Notes under the pieces: model-generated
Databases searched by the model: none
Told to the model about the DNA's origin: nothing
Seen by the model: only the letters and a program-made list of their open reading frames with translations
From: Oscillospiraceae bacterium
Lineage (GTDB): Bacteria > Bacillota_A > Clostridia > Oscillospirales > Oscillospiraceae
Reading direction: 5' to 3'
DNA length: 9,420 nucleotides
NCBI GenBank assembly: GCA_017939025.1
Contig: JAGBAI010000154.1
Location: 1 to 9,420, forward strand
Part shown: piece after piece, positions 1-6,653 of the stretch
Layout: every line of letters starts with the position of its first letter
How positions within the stretch are numbered: the stretch's first letter is position 1
Made by a program: the position numbers and the translations under genes

Positions 1-165
1 CGTGACTACAGCCCGGCAATCAACCAAGACCATTGGGTACCGCCCGATTCGATGGCATATACAAATGGAGTCATCGAACCGGGCAGACCACCCAGGAGTC
101 CCGGATGACAAACCAGCCGAAGTCACGCCATTGGGTGCGGGCCCTGCCCGCTAAACTGGAATTTG
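1..165 (+). ncRNA. ssrS: Structured RNA, possibly 3' part of 6S RNA (partial at window edge)
   Basis: This gene-free stretch folds into one long rod. CGTGACT (1-7) pairs exactly with AGTCACG (121-127). TGGGT (34-38) pairs with ACCCA (90-94). GCCCGATTCGATG (42-54) pairs with CATCGAACCGGGC (72-84) with one mismatch. Between the outer and inner stems lies a large asymmetric bubble (8-33 against 95-120), whose 3' strand can form a 3-bp hairpin (98-100/107-109). A closing stem, central bubble and terminal stem are the 6S RNA plan. From memory, the B. subtilis 6S-1 gene also lies just upstream of the tcdA homologue yrvM, as here. A GCGGGC/GCCCGC hairpin at 137-151 follows but has no T tract. The 5' end probably lies outside the window. 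The fold and location are the evidence; I do not recognise the primary sequence, so another structured RNA or a leader of tcdA remains possible. Confidence 0.45.
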
Positions 166-183
166 CGCAATAAAACCATCCTC

Positions 184-190
184 AAGGAGG
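184..190 (+). promoter_or_regulatory. Ribosome binding site of tcdA
   Basis: AAGGAGG lies 6 nt before the ATG at 197. It is near-perfect and fixes the start of the ThiF-family gene. Confidence 0.85.
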
Positions 191-196
191 AAAATT

Positions 197-925
197 ATGA
201 TCCATGAACAATTCTTGCGTACCCAGATGCTTCTGGGCACGGAGGCAGTGGAAAGATTGCAAAAGTCCCGGGTGGCTGTCTTTGGCATCGGCGGCGTGGG
301 AGGGTACACGGTGGAAGCCCTGGCCCGAAGCGGTGTTGGCGCCATAGATTTGATCGACCATGATACGGTCAGCATTTCCAATATCAACCGCCAGATCCTG
401 GCAACCCATTCCACTGTGGGCCTTCCCAAGGTGGAGGCGGCAAAAAGACGGATCCTGGATATTAACCCAAACTGCATTGTCCGGACCCATCCGGTATTTT
501 ATACTCCGGAGACAGCGGATCAGTTTGATTTTTCCCAATATGACTATGTGGTGGATGCCATCGATACCGTAACCGGAAAATTGCAGCTGGTTCAGGCGGC
601 TATGGCGGCGGAAAAGCCCATCATCTGCTGCATGGGCACCGGCAACAAGCTGGATGCTTCCGCCTTTGAGGTGGCGGATATTTCCAAAACCACTATGTGC
701 CCCCTGGCCCGAATCATGCGCAAGGAGCTGGGAAAACGGGGAATCAAGCACCTGAAGGTGGTCTACTCCAAAGAAGAAGCCCTGTCGCCCACCGGCTGGG
801 AAGAGGAAGCGGCGGCACTGGGCAAACGTCAGATTCCCGGTTCCGTAGCCTTCGTGCCGGGGGCAGCGGGATTGATTTTGGCGGGAGAAGTCATCAAAGA
901 TCTCATTTCTTATGAAAAGACATAA
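197..925 (+). CDS. tcdA: tRNA threonylcarbamoyladenosine dehydratase (TcdA/CsdL, ThiF/E1-like family)
   Basis: 242 aa, the usual length for TcdA. The family uses ATP to dehydrate the t6A base at position 37 of ANN-decoding tRNAs into the cyclic ct6A form, in the cytosol. Visible in the sequence are the adenylate-binding GIGGVGG loop (residues 30-36), the DLIDHDTVS stretch (51-59), SNINRQ (61-66), which carries the Arg used by E1-like enzymes, DAIDT (120-124) with a following Lys128, and the conserved C-terminal block around SVAFVPGAAG (216-225). There is no rhodanese or ubiquitin-like domain, which favours TcdA over MoeB/ThiF. The start has a strong Shine-Dalgarno. The gene converges on an M18 peptidase and is separated from it by a palindromic element. 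The structured RNA just upstream may be co-transcribed with it or merely adjacent. MoeB- or ThiF-like function is the main alternative. Confidence 0.9.
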   Translation: MIHEQFLRTQMLLGTEAVERLQKSRVAVFGIGGVGGYTVEALARSGVGAIDLIDHDTVSISNINRQILATHSTVGLPKVEAAKRRILDINPNCIVRTHPVFYTPETADQFDFSQYDYVVDAIDTVTGKLQLVQAAMAAEKPIICCMGTGNKLDASAFEVADISKTTMCPLARIMRKELGKRGIKHLKVVYSKEEALSPTGWEEEAAALGKRQIPGSVAFVPGAAGLILAGEVIKDLISYEKT

Positions 926-927
926 AT

Positions 928-1031
928 GTAGGGCGGGGATATATCCCCGCCGGGCAACTGGAACTTTTGAGCGCTGAAGGAAGCCGCTCAAAGGTTTGTT
1001 AGTGCCCGGCGGGAATGTATTCCCGCCCTAC
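928..1031. repeat. Nested inverted repeat of two GTAG-headed palindromes (BIME-like)
   Basis: The outer arms 928-956 and 1003-1031 are inverted copies matching at 26 of 29 positions, and both begin GTAGGGCGGG when read inward. Each arm contains its own hairpin; in the left arm GGCGGGGA/TCCCCGCC is perfect around a TATA loop. The centre holds another hairpin, CTTTTGAGCG (964-973) with CGCTCAAAGG (985-994). The element fills nearly the whole spacer between the convergent tcdA and M18 genes, so it may also end transcription from both sides, though no T tract is present. Confidence 0.8.
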
Positions 1032-1035
1032 GCAG

Positions 1036-2316
1036 TTAATGCAAGTAATAGCCCGTCTCGCTTGCTTCCAGGGTAGAACCATAGTAGGCAGCCATGGCAT
1101 TTTCCAAAGAAATGGCATCGGCAGCAGCGGCAGTCTCGTAGCAGGAGTGCATGGCCAGCTGGGGCAGGCCGATGTCGGCGGTGGGAATGCTGACCTTGCC
1201 CAGGGAGATCCGTCCCAGGGTGGAGCCGCCGGGAATGTCTGCCCGGTTGCAGTAGGTCTGGACAGGGGCATTTGCTTTGGCACAGACCTTCCGGAAAATG
1301 GCAGCGGAAACGCCGTCAGTGCAGTAGCTTAAATTGGCATTGTATTTCAGCACAATGCCCTGGCCCATGACGGGGGCATTGGTGGGGTCGGCGTATTCGG
1401 GATGATTGGGATGGACGGCGTGGGCGTTGTCGGCGGAGATCATGAAGGACTGGGCCAGCATGGTATCCGGATTCCAGTCCATGGCTTCGCAGATCCGCCG
1501 CAGCACATCCGGCAGCAGCAGGGAGGCCGCACCCTGAACAGAGCCGGAGCCTACTTCCTCGCTGTCAAAAACGCACAGCACGGAGACGCTGCCGCTGCTT
1601 TCGGCCTTCAGGAAGCCCTGGGTGCAGCCCCAGGCACATTCCAGATCGTCCAGTGCGGGGGAGGAGATATATTCTTCCTCAATGCCCCAGATGCTTGCCT
1701 TCTGGCGCACATAGAGATACAGGTCGTGTCCCAGGATCTTGCCGCCGGCTTCCTGCTCCAGCAGAGCCTCCAGCTTTCCGGCTGCTTCCTTGCCGCCGAT
1801 GAGGGGCAGCAGATCCACGGCGGGATTCCATTTATAACCGTCATTGACACTGCGGTTCATGTGGATGGCCACGTTGGGGATCAGCAGCAGATCCCGGTCG
1901 ATATCGATGAGTCTGCTTTCAATGCCATTTTCCGTCTCCACCATCACCCGTCCGGCAATGGACAGGGGCCGGTCCAGCCAGGTGGACATGATTTGGCCGC
2001 CATAGCGCTCTACGGCCATCCGGGTATAGGTACCTGTGAGGGTGAAGTTTTCCTTAACCTTGAAGCTGGGTCGGTCACAGTGGCTGGCGGACAGCAGGAA
2101 GCTTTTGGGAATCCCGGTGGGGATCCGGAAGGCGAGAATGGCACTGCCGCCCCGGATCAGGTAATACTTTCCGCCGGGAACCAGAGCCCAGCTTTCATGC
2201 TCGTAAAGGCGGGTATAGCCTGCGCTTTGCAGTTCCTTTTCCAGATAAGCCACAGCGTGATATAAAGAATGGGAGGCGTTCAGAAAATCGCATAAAGCGG
2301 TAATACGGGGATCCAT
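1036..2316 (-). CDS. M18 family aminopeptidase
   Basis: 426 aa, close to the usual length of bacterial M18 (aspartyl-type) aminopeptidases. These are cytosolic di-metal (usually zinc) enzymes that remove N-terminal residues from peptides, often acidic ones. The metal and catalytic residues can be placed in order: His79 in SASHCDRPS, Asp223/Asp224 in ALDDLECAWG (bridging Asp), the Glu253-Glu254 pair in DSEEVGS, Asp296 in SADNAHAVHPN, and His390 in LAMHSCYE. The Gly-rich PGGSTLGRI block (362-370) is also typical. No signal peptide is seen. AAAGGAGC lies about 7 nt upstream of the ATG and supports this start. I found no convincing promoter in 2317-2380. The gene is convergent with tcdA and co-directional with pepF, but a 228-bp palindrome-filled gap makes an operon doubtful. 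Broader peptide specificity is possible. Confidence 0.94.
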   Translation of the reverse strand: MDPRITALCDFLNASHSLYHAVAYLEKELQSAGYTRLYEHESWALVPGGKYYLIRGGSAILAFRIPTGIPKSFLLSASHCDRPSFKVKENFTLTGTYTRMAVERYGGQIMSTWLDRPLSIAGRVMVETENGIESRLIDIDRDLLLIPNVAIHMNRSVNDGYKWNPAVDLLPLIGGKEAAGKLEALLEQEAGGKILGHDLYLYVRQKASIWGIEEEYISSPALDDLECAWGCTQGFLKAESSGSVSVLCVFDSEEVGSGSVQGAASLLLPDVLRRICEAMDWNPDTMLAQSFMISADNAHAVHPNHPEYADPTNAPVMGQGIVLKYNANLSYCTDGVSAAIFRKVCAKANAPVQTYCNRADIPGGSTLGRISLGKVSIPTADIGLPQLAMHSCYETAAAADAISLENAMAAYYGSTLEASETGYYLH

Positions 2317-2379
2317 AGCGTTGCTCCTTTTTGTATAGATTTACAAATTCCAGTTTGTCGAGCTGTTTGAATACATCAT

Positions 2380-2524
2380 CGTAGGGACCGTCCTCCCGGA
2401 CGGTCCGCCCAGAAATCCGACCTCAATGGGCGGATTTCTGGAATTTATACGGCGAACGTTGCGAAAAAATTGCCCATCGAGGTCATTTTTTTTCGACGGA
2501 CCGTCCGGGAGGACGGTCCCTACG
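2380..2524. repeat. Nested inverted-repeat element with perfect 28-bp GTAG-headed arms
   Basis: Arms 2380-2407 and 2497-2524 are perfect 28-bp inverted copies starting CGTAGGGACCGTCC. Each arm is itself a hairpin with a 9-bp stem, GGACCGTCC/GGACGGTCC, around a 4-nt loop. Inside are two further palindromic layers: CCAGAAATCCG (2409-2419) with CGGATTTCTGG (2431-2441), perfect; and GACCTCAATGGGC (2419-2431) with GCCCATCGAGGTC (2472-2484), 12 of 13. It occupies most of the gap between the M18 gene and pepF. No coding capacity or transposase is present, so it is a non-autonomous, MITE- or BIME-like element. Confidence 0.82.
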
Positions 2525-2544
2525 CCAATTCGATAAACGGCAAT

Positions 2545-4296
2545 TTACCCAACCAGCTGGCAGAACTGGTCGATTTGCTTTTTCACGATCTCCAGAGCGC
2601 TGCGCCAGAATTCCTTGTCGGTCAGGTCAATGCCGGCGGTTTTGGCGGCATCCTCGGCGGTGGCGATGGGGGTGGTGTAGAGCAGCTTTTTATATTTGGG
2701 TACAAAAGCGGCGCCTTCCGCTTCGTACTGGGCATACAGGCCCCGGGCGAAGAGACCGCCGAAAGCATAGGGGAAATTGTAGAAGGTGGGGCCATAATAG
2801 TGGGGCTTGCAGATCCACATATAGGGGTGGCGGAAATCGGGATCCAGACCGTCGCCATAGGATTCCTCCTGGGCTTTCGTCATCAGCGTACACAGGGCAT
2901 CGGCATCCATGAACTGCTGGGGCCGGTTTTCAAAGACCATGGTTTCGAACCGGTAGCGGGAATAAATGTCCACAATGATCTGGTTCACATCCTGCAGGGA
3001 GGACTCGATAAGGGCCAGCTTTTCCTGGGGATCTTCTACTCTGGCGATGGCGGCAGCGTTAAGGACACATTCATTGAAGGTGGAGGCGGTCTCAGCCACA
3101 GGCATGGAGTAATCCTTGTTCAGAGGCCGGTGGGAGAAGATACACTGGTTGTGGAAGGCGTGGCCCAGCTCGTGGGCAAGGGTCACCAGATCCGTGTAGG
3201 CGCCGTCGAAGTTTGCCAGAATACGGCTTTCCTCGAGGCAGTCCAGAATTTCACAGAAGGCACCGCCGGATTTTCCGTCCCGGGGATAGAAGTCGATCCA
3301 GGCTTCGTCAAAGGCCCGGGCGATCATGCCGGACAGTTCCTGGTCAAAGGAGGCAAAGAGGGTAACCAATTCGTTCCGGGCCTCCTCAGTGGTATAGCGC
3401 CTGCCGCTGTGGCCCATGGGAGCGAAGAGCTCATACCAGGGAAGGCCGTTTTCATAGCCCAGGGCCTTGGCCTTGGTTTTCAGATACCGGCGGAAGTGGG
3501 GCAGGTATTTCTGGATGGCCTCCAGCATGGCTTCCAGGGTTTTCCGCTCCATCCGGGATTCCTCCAGCGTCCGGTCCAGAGGGGAAGCATAGCCCCGGAG
3601 GGCACAGTCGGAAAGGGTTTCCAGCTTGATGGAATTCAGTGCATAGGCAACGCTGTCCCGGATGCTGCCGTAGCAGGCCAGCTCAGCTTCGTAAGCAGCC
3701 TTGCGGACGGAAGCATCCGGATCATAGGCCAGATTCCGGATGGCGGACAGATTGGTGATGCCGCCGTCATATTCCACCTTTACGGTGCTGGTGAGATATC
3801 CGTGGAGCTCCGCCCAGGCATTTCCGCCGGAGAGGCTCATCCGGGCGCTGATCTCCTCGCCCAAAGAGCCCAGAAGATGGGCGCTTTCCTTCCGGAGGTT
3901 TTCAAAGAGGAAGGTGTAGTCCTTAAGCTTTTCGTCGCTGCTGACCAGCTCCATCAGATCCTTCTGCTTTGCGGCCCATTCCTTCCAGGCAGCTTCCGGG
4001 CCGGCAGTAGCGCTGAGCAGCTGGTAGATCTGACCCAGATAAGAACCGCACTGGGTGTTGCGGGTATCGGTGGACTGCCGCAGCTGGGCATAGGTGGCCA
4101 GCTTCCGGGCCAGGGCGGTGAGGGATTCTTCCCAATGGATGCCATCTCTCAGACCGGTCAGGGTGTCCAATTGGGGCAGCTGCCGGACAAAAACGGCGTA
4201 ATCTTCGGTCATGGCTTTCAACTTGGCCATGTCCTCGGAAAAGGCCGGGTCGTCAAAGCCGCGGTACAGAGTGTCAAGATTCCATACTTCGTTCAT
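2545..4296 (-). CDS. pepF: Oligoendopeptidase F (M3B family zinc peptidase)
   Basis: 583 aa, matching the roughly 560-600 aa of the PepF family. It is a cytosolic zinc metallopeptidase that cuts short oligopeptides inside the chain and recycles peptides. The zinc site is HELGH (His375, Glu376, His379) in LVTLAHELGHAFHN, followed by the PVAETASTFNE segment (399-409) that supplies the third ligand, most likely Glu402. The substrate-binding C-terminal motif is present as KPHYYGPTFYNFPYAFG (497-513), with His499 and several Tyr residues. The N-terminal PepF domain (about 110-180) and central helical part are continuous, without frameshift. AAGGAGGAAG lies just upstream of the ATG, and a good promoter is found at 4326-4354. 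It is divergent from spo0A and shares a spacer containing 0A-box matches, so Spo0A control of this gene is possible but unproven. Confidence 0.93.
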   Translation of the reverse strand: MNEVWNLDTLYRGFDDPAFSEDMAKLKAMTEDYAVFVRQLPQLDTLTGLRDGIHWEESLTALARKLATYAQLRQSTDTRNTQCGSYLGQIYQLLSATAGPEAAWKEWAAKQKDLMELVSSDEKLKDYTFLFENLRKESAHLLGSLGEEISARMSLSGGNAWAELHGYLTSTVKVEYDGGITNLSAIRNLAYDPDASVRKAAYEAELACYGSIRDSVAYALNSIKLETLSDCALRGYASPLDRTLEESRMERKTLEAMLEAIQKYLPHFRRYLKTKAKALGYENGLPWYELFAPMGHSGRRYTTEEARNELVTLFASFDQELSGMIARAFDEAWIDFYPRDGKSGGAFCEILDCLEESRILANFDGAYTDLVTLAHELGHAFHNQCIFSHRPLNKDYSMPVAETASTFNECVLNAAAIARVEDPQEKLALIESSLQDVNQIIVDIYSRYRFETMVFENRPQQFMDADALCTLMTKAQEESYGDGLDPDFRHPYMWICKPHYYGPTFYNFPYAFGGLFARGLYAQYEAEGAAFVPKYKKLLYTTPIATAEDAAKTAGIDLTDKEFWRSALEIVKKQIDQFCQLVG

Positions 4297-4325
4297 AGGG
4301 GCTTCCTCCTTACAGGGTTTTTCTT

Positions 4326-4354
4326 ATTTTACAACAGGGCGGGGCGTGCGTCAA
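4326..4354 (-). promoter_or_regulatory. Predicted housekeeping promoter of pepF
   Basis: On the minus strand TTGACG (4354-4349) and TAAAAT (4331-4326) are separated by exactly 17 bp. Transcription would start near 4319, about 23 nt before the pepF start codon and ahead of its Shine-Dalgarno. Confidence 0.72.
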
Positions 4355-4381
4355 CTGCTGGAAAAAGTTCTCTACAAAAAC

Positions 4382-4448
4382 TGTCGAAAAACGTAGATAA
4401 GTTTAGAAAAATGCGTAAAAATAATAAAAACTGACGGAAAGTGACGAA
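4382..4448 (+). promoter_or_regulatory. Candidate Spo0A-binding region (0A boxes)
   Basis: TGTCGAA at 4382-4388 is an exact 0A-box core. TGACGAA at 4442-4448 fits the looser TGNCGAA form. TGACGGA at 4432-4438 differs by one base and sits exactly 10 bp (one helical turn) before the second box, as in tandem 0A boxes. They lie upstream of the spo0A -35 hexamer and also upstream of the divergent pepF promoter. This suggests autoregulation of spo0A and perhaps repression or activation of pepF. Single matches to such a short motif are common by chance; the phasing and location are what make these notable. Confidence 0.5.
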
Positions 4449-4467
4449 CGATTGTTTTGAAAATGCC

Positions 4468-4496
4468 TTGCAAAAAAGACGGGAACATGGTATGCT
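4468..4496 (+). promoter_or_regulatory. Predicted promoter of spo0A
   Basis: TTGCAA (4468-4473) and TATGCT (4491-4496) are separated by 17 bp, a good SigA-type match. The start would be near 4503, giving a leader of about 60 nt with a small hairpin (CTGCGG 4508-4513 with CCGCAG 4522-4527). I did not find a clear SigH-type promoter. Confidence 0.6.
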
Positions 4497-4564
4497 TTCT
4501 GTGTCGCCTGCGGTATATTTGCCGCAGTCTGGGGAGATTTTATTACATGACAGGAGAGGAATGT

Positions 4565-5344
4565 ATGGAACACGCAACAACCGTATTCATTGCCGACAGT
4601 GCGGAAGATTTCTGCGCCGGTCTTGCCGGGGCATTGCAGCGTGCTGACGGTTTTCATGTAGTGGGTACAGCCGGTGACGGGGAAACGGCCATCCGCATGA
4701 TCGAAGAGAAAAAACCGGATCTGCTGGTGCTGGATCTGATGCTGGCAAAGCGGGATGGGATCAGCGTTCTGAAGGCCATCGACCGCATGGAGCACAAGCC
4801 CAGGACTCTGGCCACCTCGGCCTTTATCACAGATTATATTTCGACCGCCGCGGCGGGACTGGGAGTACAGTATCTGATGCTGAAGCCCTGTGACCTGCCC
4901 ACCCTCATGGAACGCCTGGAAGAGATCCGGGGTGCCCAGACCCTGCGCCTGGCGGAAAAACGCAAGATGGACAAGCACAGCATCGAATCCCTGGTCACCA
5001 GTATCATCCACGAGATCGGCGTTCCCGCCCACATCAAGGGCTACCAGTATCTGCGGGAAGCTATCATCATCGCGGTAAATGACATGGATGTGATCAACGC
5101 CATCACCAAGGTATTGTACCCCCAGGTGGCGAAAACATTCCAGACTACCCCATCCAGAGTGGAGCGGGCAATCCGGCACGCCATCGAAGTAGCCTGGGAC
5201 CGGGGCGATTTGGATACCCTGCAGCGGTTCTTTGGATACACAGTTTCCAACACCAAGGGAAAACCCACCAACTCAGAATTTATCGCCCTGATCGCAGATA
5301 AGCTTCAATTGCAGTTAAAGGCATCGGAGGTTGCCAATTTCTAG
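4565..5344 (+). CDS. spo0A: Stage 0 sporulation protein A (response regulator, master regulator of sporulation)
   Basis: 259 aa, close to the B. subtilis length of 267. Spo0A is activated by phosphorylation and binds 0A boxes to switch cells into sporulation. The receiver domain covers about 1-122: Asp11, phosphoacceptor Asp57 in LLVLDLML, Ser85, and Lys107-Pro108. The C-terminal effector domain (about 136-255) is unmistakable: [18 protein letters not shown] (150-167), the recognition-helix segment [17 protein letters not shown] (195-211), and [20 protein letters not shown] (224-243). AGGAGAGGA at 4552-4560 selects the ATG at 4565; the reading frame is open further upstream but that stretch contains the promoter. 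Oddities are a Ser at position 12 where B. subtilis has the second acidic-pocket Asp, and Ala61 replacing the usual Pro four residues after the phosphoacceptor. The gene stands alone: spoIVB, its usual upstream partner in Bacillus and Clostridium, is absent here. Confidence 0.97.
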   Translation: MEHATTVFIADSAEDFCAGLAGALQRADGFHVVGTAGDGETAIRMIEEKKPDLLVLDLMLAKRDGISVLKAIDRMEHKPRTLATSAFITDYISTAAAGLGVQYLMLKPCDLPTLMERLEEIRGAQTLRLAEKRKMDKHSIESLVTSIIHEIGVPAHIKGYQYLREAIIIAVNDMDVINAITKVLYPQVAKTFQTTPSRVERAIRHAIEVAWDRGDLDTLQRFFGYTVSNTKGKPTNSEFIALIADKLQLQLKASEVANF

Positions 5345-5423
5345 GATTTTTCGGCATTTTTAAAACTTCCGGAACAACGGAATCTGCATTCAAGGCAACG
5401 AATTATTTTTTGTATACAAAAAT

Positions 5424-5475
5424 ACACTCCTGCTTTATTGGGTGAACAGTACCCAATGAACAGGAGTGTTTTTTT
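5424..5475 (+). terminator. Rho-independent terminator of spo0A
   Basis: ACACTCCTG (5424-5432) pairs exactly with CAGGAGTGT (5461-5469). Inside it, TTGGGT (5438-5443) pairs with ACCCAA (5451-5456). A run of seven T (5469-5475) follows. It lies about 80 nt after the spo0A stop. The 5' flank is A-rich, so it could also act on the other strand, but no gene approaches from that side. Confidence 0.88.
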
Positions 5476-5504
5476 ATAAAATTTCCGTTTTTCGGCAATT
5501 GCGG

Positions 5505-5533
5505 TGTTTTTGAAGAGGGAAGCGTGCTATACT
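5505..5533 (+). promoter_or_regulatory. Predicted extended -10 promoter of the C39-like gene
   Basis: TGCTATACT (5525-5533) is an extended -10 element with TATACT at 5528-5533. The -35 position, TGTTTT at 5505-5510 with 17-bp spacing, is poor, as is usual with extended -10 promoters. The TTCGGCA just upstream (5491-5497) is a reverse-strand match to TGNCGAA. Confidence 0.5.
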
Positions 5534-5558
5534 CTTCTAAAAAAGAGGAGGAAATGTC

Positions 5559-6248
5559 ATGTATCCCAAAAGGAAACCTACGAGAGATGAGGTCAGGAAT
5601 TATAGGCAGAAGAGGCTGAAGGAGCGGGATCAGCGGGGCGAGGAAAGGGAGCGTGAAAAATACCAGCTGGAGACCTGCGGCATCTGCTGCGCGCTGATGC
5701 TGCTGGATCTGTACGGCAGGACGATGTATCCCACGCCAAAGCAGAAACATATGCTCTATGACAACTATGGCTCGAAGGCCTTTAAAGGCACCACCGGTGC
5801 CGCACTGGCAGATCTGCTTGCCAAGAATGGACTTCGTGTCCGGCTGCTCCATTCCTCACCGGACATGATGGATAACCGGGACGGCTATTTTACGCCGGAT
5901 ATCTTCGAACCGTTTTTACAGGAATACCATCAGAAGGCTGCGGAATGTGAGGGCCGGGTGGAAATCCAGACCGGAGCTGAAATCAACTGTGAAGTGCTGA
6001 AACAGGAGCTGCATAGGGGCAGAAAGCTGATTCTGCAATGTATCGTTCCCGGGGATGCCGATGGCATTCATGACCATACACTGCACTGGGTGGTGGTCAG
6101 CGGCTGTCAGGGAGATATCTTCCGTGTGTGCGATCCCGAGAAAAGTGTACGGTTCCTCACCGGAGAGGAGATGGAGGATTACATGAACACCCCCATCGGC
6201 AGGATCTGCCTGGTAGTGGAAGAGGGGCGGTATGCGGACGCGGAATGA
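5559..6248 (+). CDS. C39-like / papain-fold cysteine peptidase family protein
   Basis: 229 aa, with no signal peptide or membrane segment, so probably cytosolic. The first 35 residues are highly charged (many Arg, Lys and Glu) and probably helical. The C39-like core follows: Cys40 in LETCGICCALMLLDLYG (38-54) corresponds to the CGxxC/A start of C39-like domains; GTTGAALADLLAKNGLRVRL (77-96) matches the usual GTs..L...L...G..v stretch; and His176 in HTLHWVVVSGCQGDIFRVCD (173-192) with Asp192 completes a Cys-His-Asp triad. A Gln36 four residues before the Cys might serve the oxyanion hole, though C39 peptidases usually have it six before. There is no ABC or leader-peptide partner nearby, so bacteriocin maturation is not supported. 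The gene has its own promoter and GAGGAGG ribosome site, separated from spo0A by a terminator. The family assignment comes from motifs; the substrate is unknown. Confidence 0.68.
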   Translation: MYPKRKPTRDEVRNYRQKRLKERDQRGEEREREKYQLETCGICCALMLLDLYGRTMYPTPKQKHMLYDNYGSKAFKGTTGAALADLLAKNGLRVRLLHSSPDMMDNRDGYFTPDIFEPFLQEYHQKAAECEGRVEIQTGAEINCEVLKQELHRGRKLILQCIVPGDADGIHDHTLHWVVVSGCQGDIFRVCDPEKSVRFLTGEEMEDYMNTPIGRICLVVEEGRYADAE

Positions 6249-6269
6249 CAGGACATTCCACGTGCCGAT

Positions 6270-6641
6270 AAAGTATACATTCTTGTAACCCTCGGTGCAG
6301 TAATGTTCTTTTCTTGATCGGCAAGAAAAGAACCAAAAGAAGCCGACATAGGGGAGGCGCTTCGAAAAGGCGCCCTCCCCTATGTACCACACCCGCCGCT
6401 TCGACGACCAGCGTCCAAAAATGTTCCGATTTTTGAACGCTTAATGCTCAAAAGCTTGCAATTTTTTTCACGTTAGACGCCGGAAAATCGGAACATTTTC
6501 CGGTGTCGGATGGCGATGCGGCGGGGGATTCTTAAGGGGGCGCTTTTTCGTAGCGCCCCTTAAGCCGCATTCTTTGGTTCCTTTCTTGGCGGAACAAGAA
6601 AGGAACATTACCGCACCTCCGATTGCAATAATCTATACTTT
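6270..6641. mobile_element. 372-bp nested inverted-repeat element (MITE-like, non-coding)
   Basis: The ends are inverted copies beginning AAAGTATA. The outer 39 bp (6270-6308 against 6641-6603) match at 31 positions, and the similarity continues inward for roughly 75 bp. Each arm then carries matching hairpins: GTTCTTTTCTTG/CAAGAAAAGAAC (6305-6333) on the left, GTTCCTTTCTTG/CAAGAAAGGAAC (6577-6606) on the right; then CATAGGGGAG/CTCCCCTATG (6347-6384) on the left, CTTAAGGGG...CCCCTTAAG (6531-6564) on the right. The centre has AAAATGTTCCGATTTT (6418-6433) inverted perfectly at 6484-6499, each half also forming a local hairpin. No ORF or transposase is visible and I see no target-site duplication, so the exact ends are approximate. 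It fills the gap between the C39-like gene and the cysK terminator. Confidence 0.75.
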
Positions 6642-6653
6642 CTTGACAGTCTG

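Noticed and set aside
1..196. Cobalamin riboswitch, because of AGCCGAAGTCA near 115-125
   Set aside because: The rest of the B12 box (the AGACCTGCC-like end) and the upstream conserved blocks are missing, and the AGTCACG pairs with the left end of the window instead.
1402..2265. 287-codon open frame antisense to the M18 gene
   Set aside because: Fully inside a confirmed gene, low-complexity Gly/Gln/His-rich translation, no start signal.
2470..4434. Very long open frame (654 codons) on the plus strand opposite pepF
   Set aside because: It lies antisense to a complete, motif-confirmed M3 peptidase, is rich in Gly/Val/Gln with no recognisable domain, starts inside a repeat element and has no ribosome site. 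It is a by-product of GC-rich codon use.
4457..4564. 36-residue N-terminal extension of Spo0A
   Set aside because: It overlaps the predicted promoter and leader hairpin, whereas the ATG at 4565 has a good ribosome site and matches the family N-terminus.
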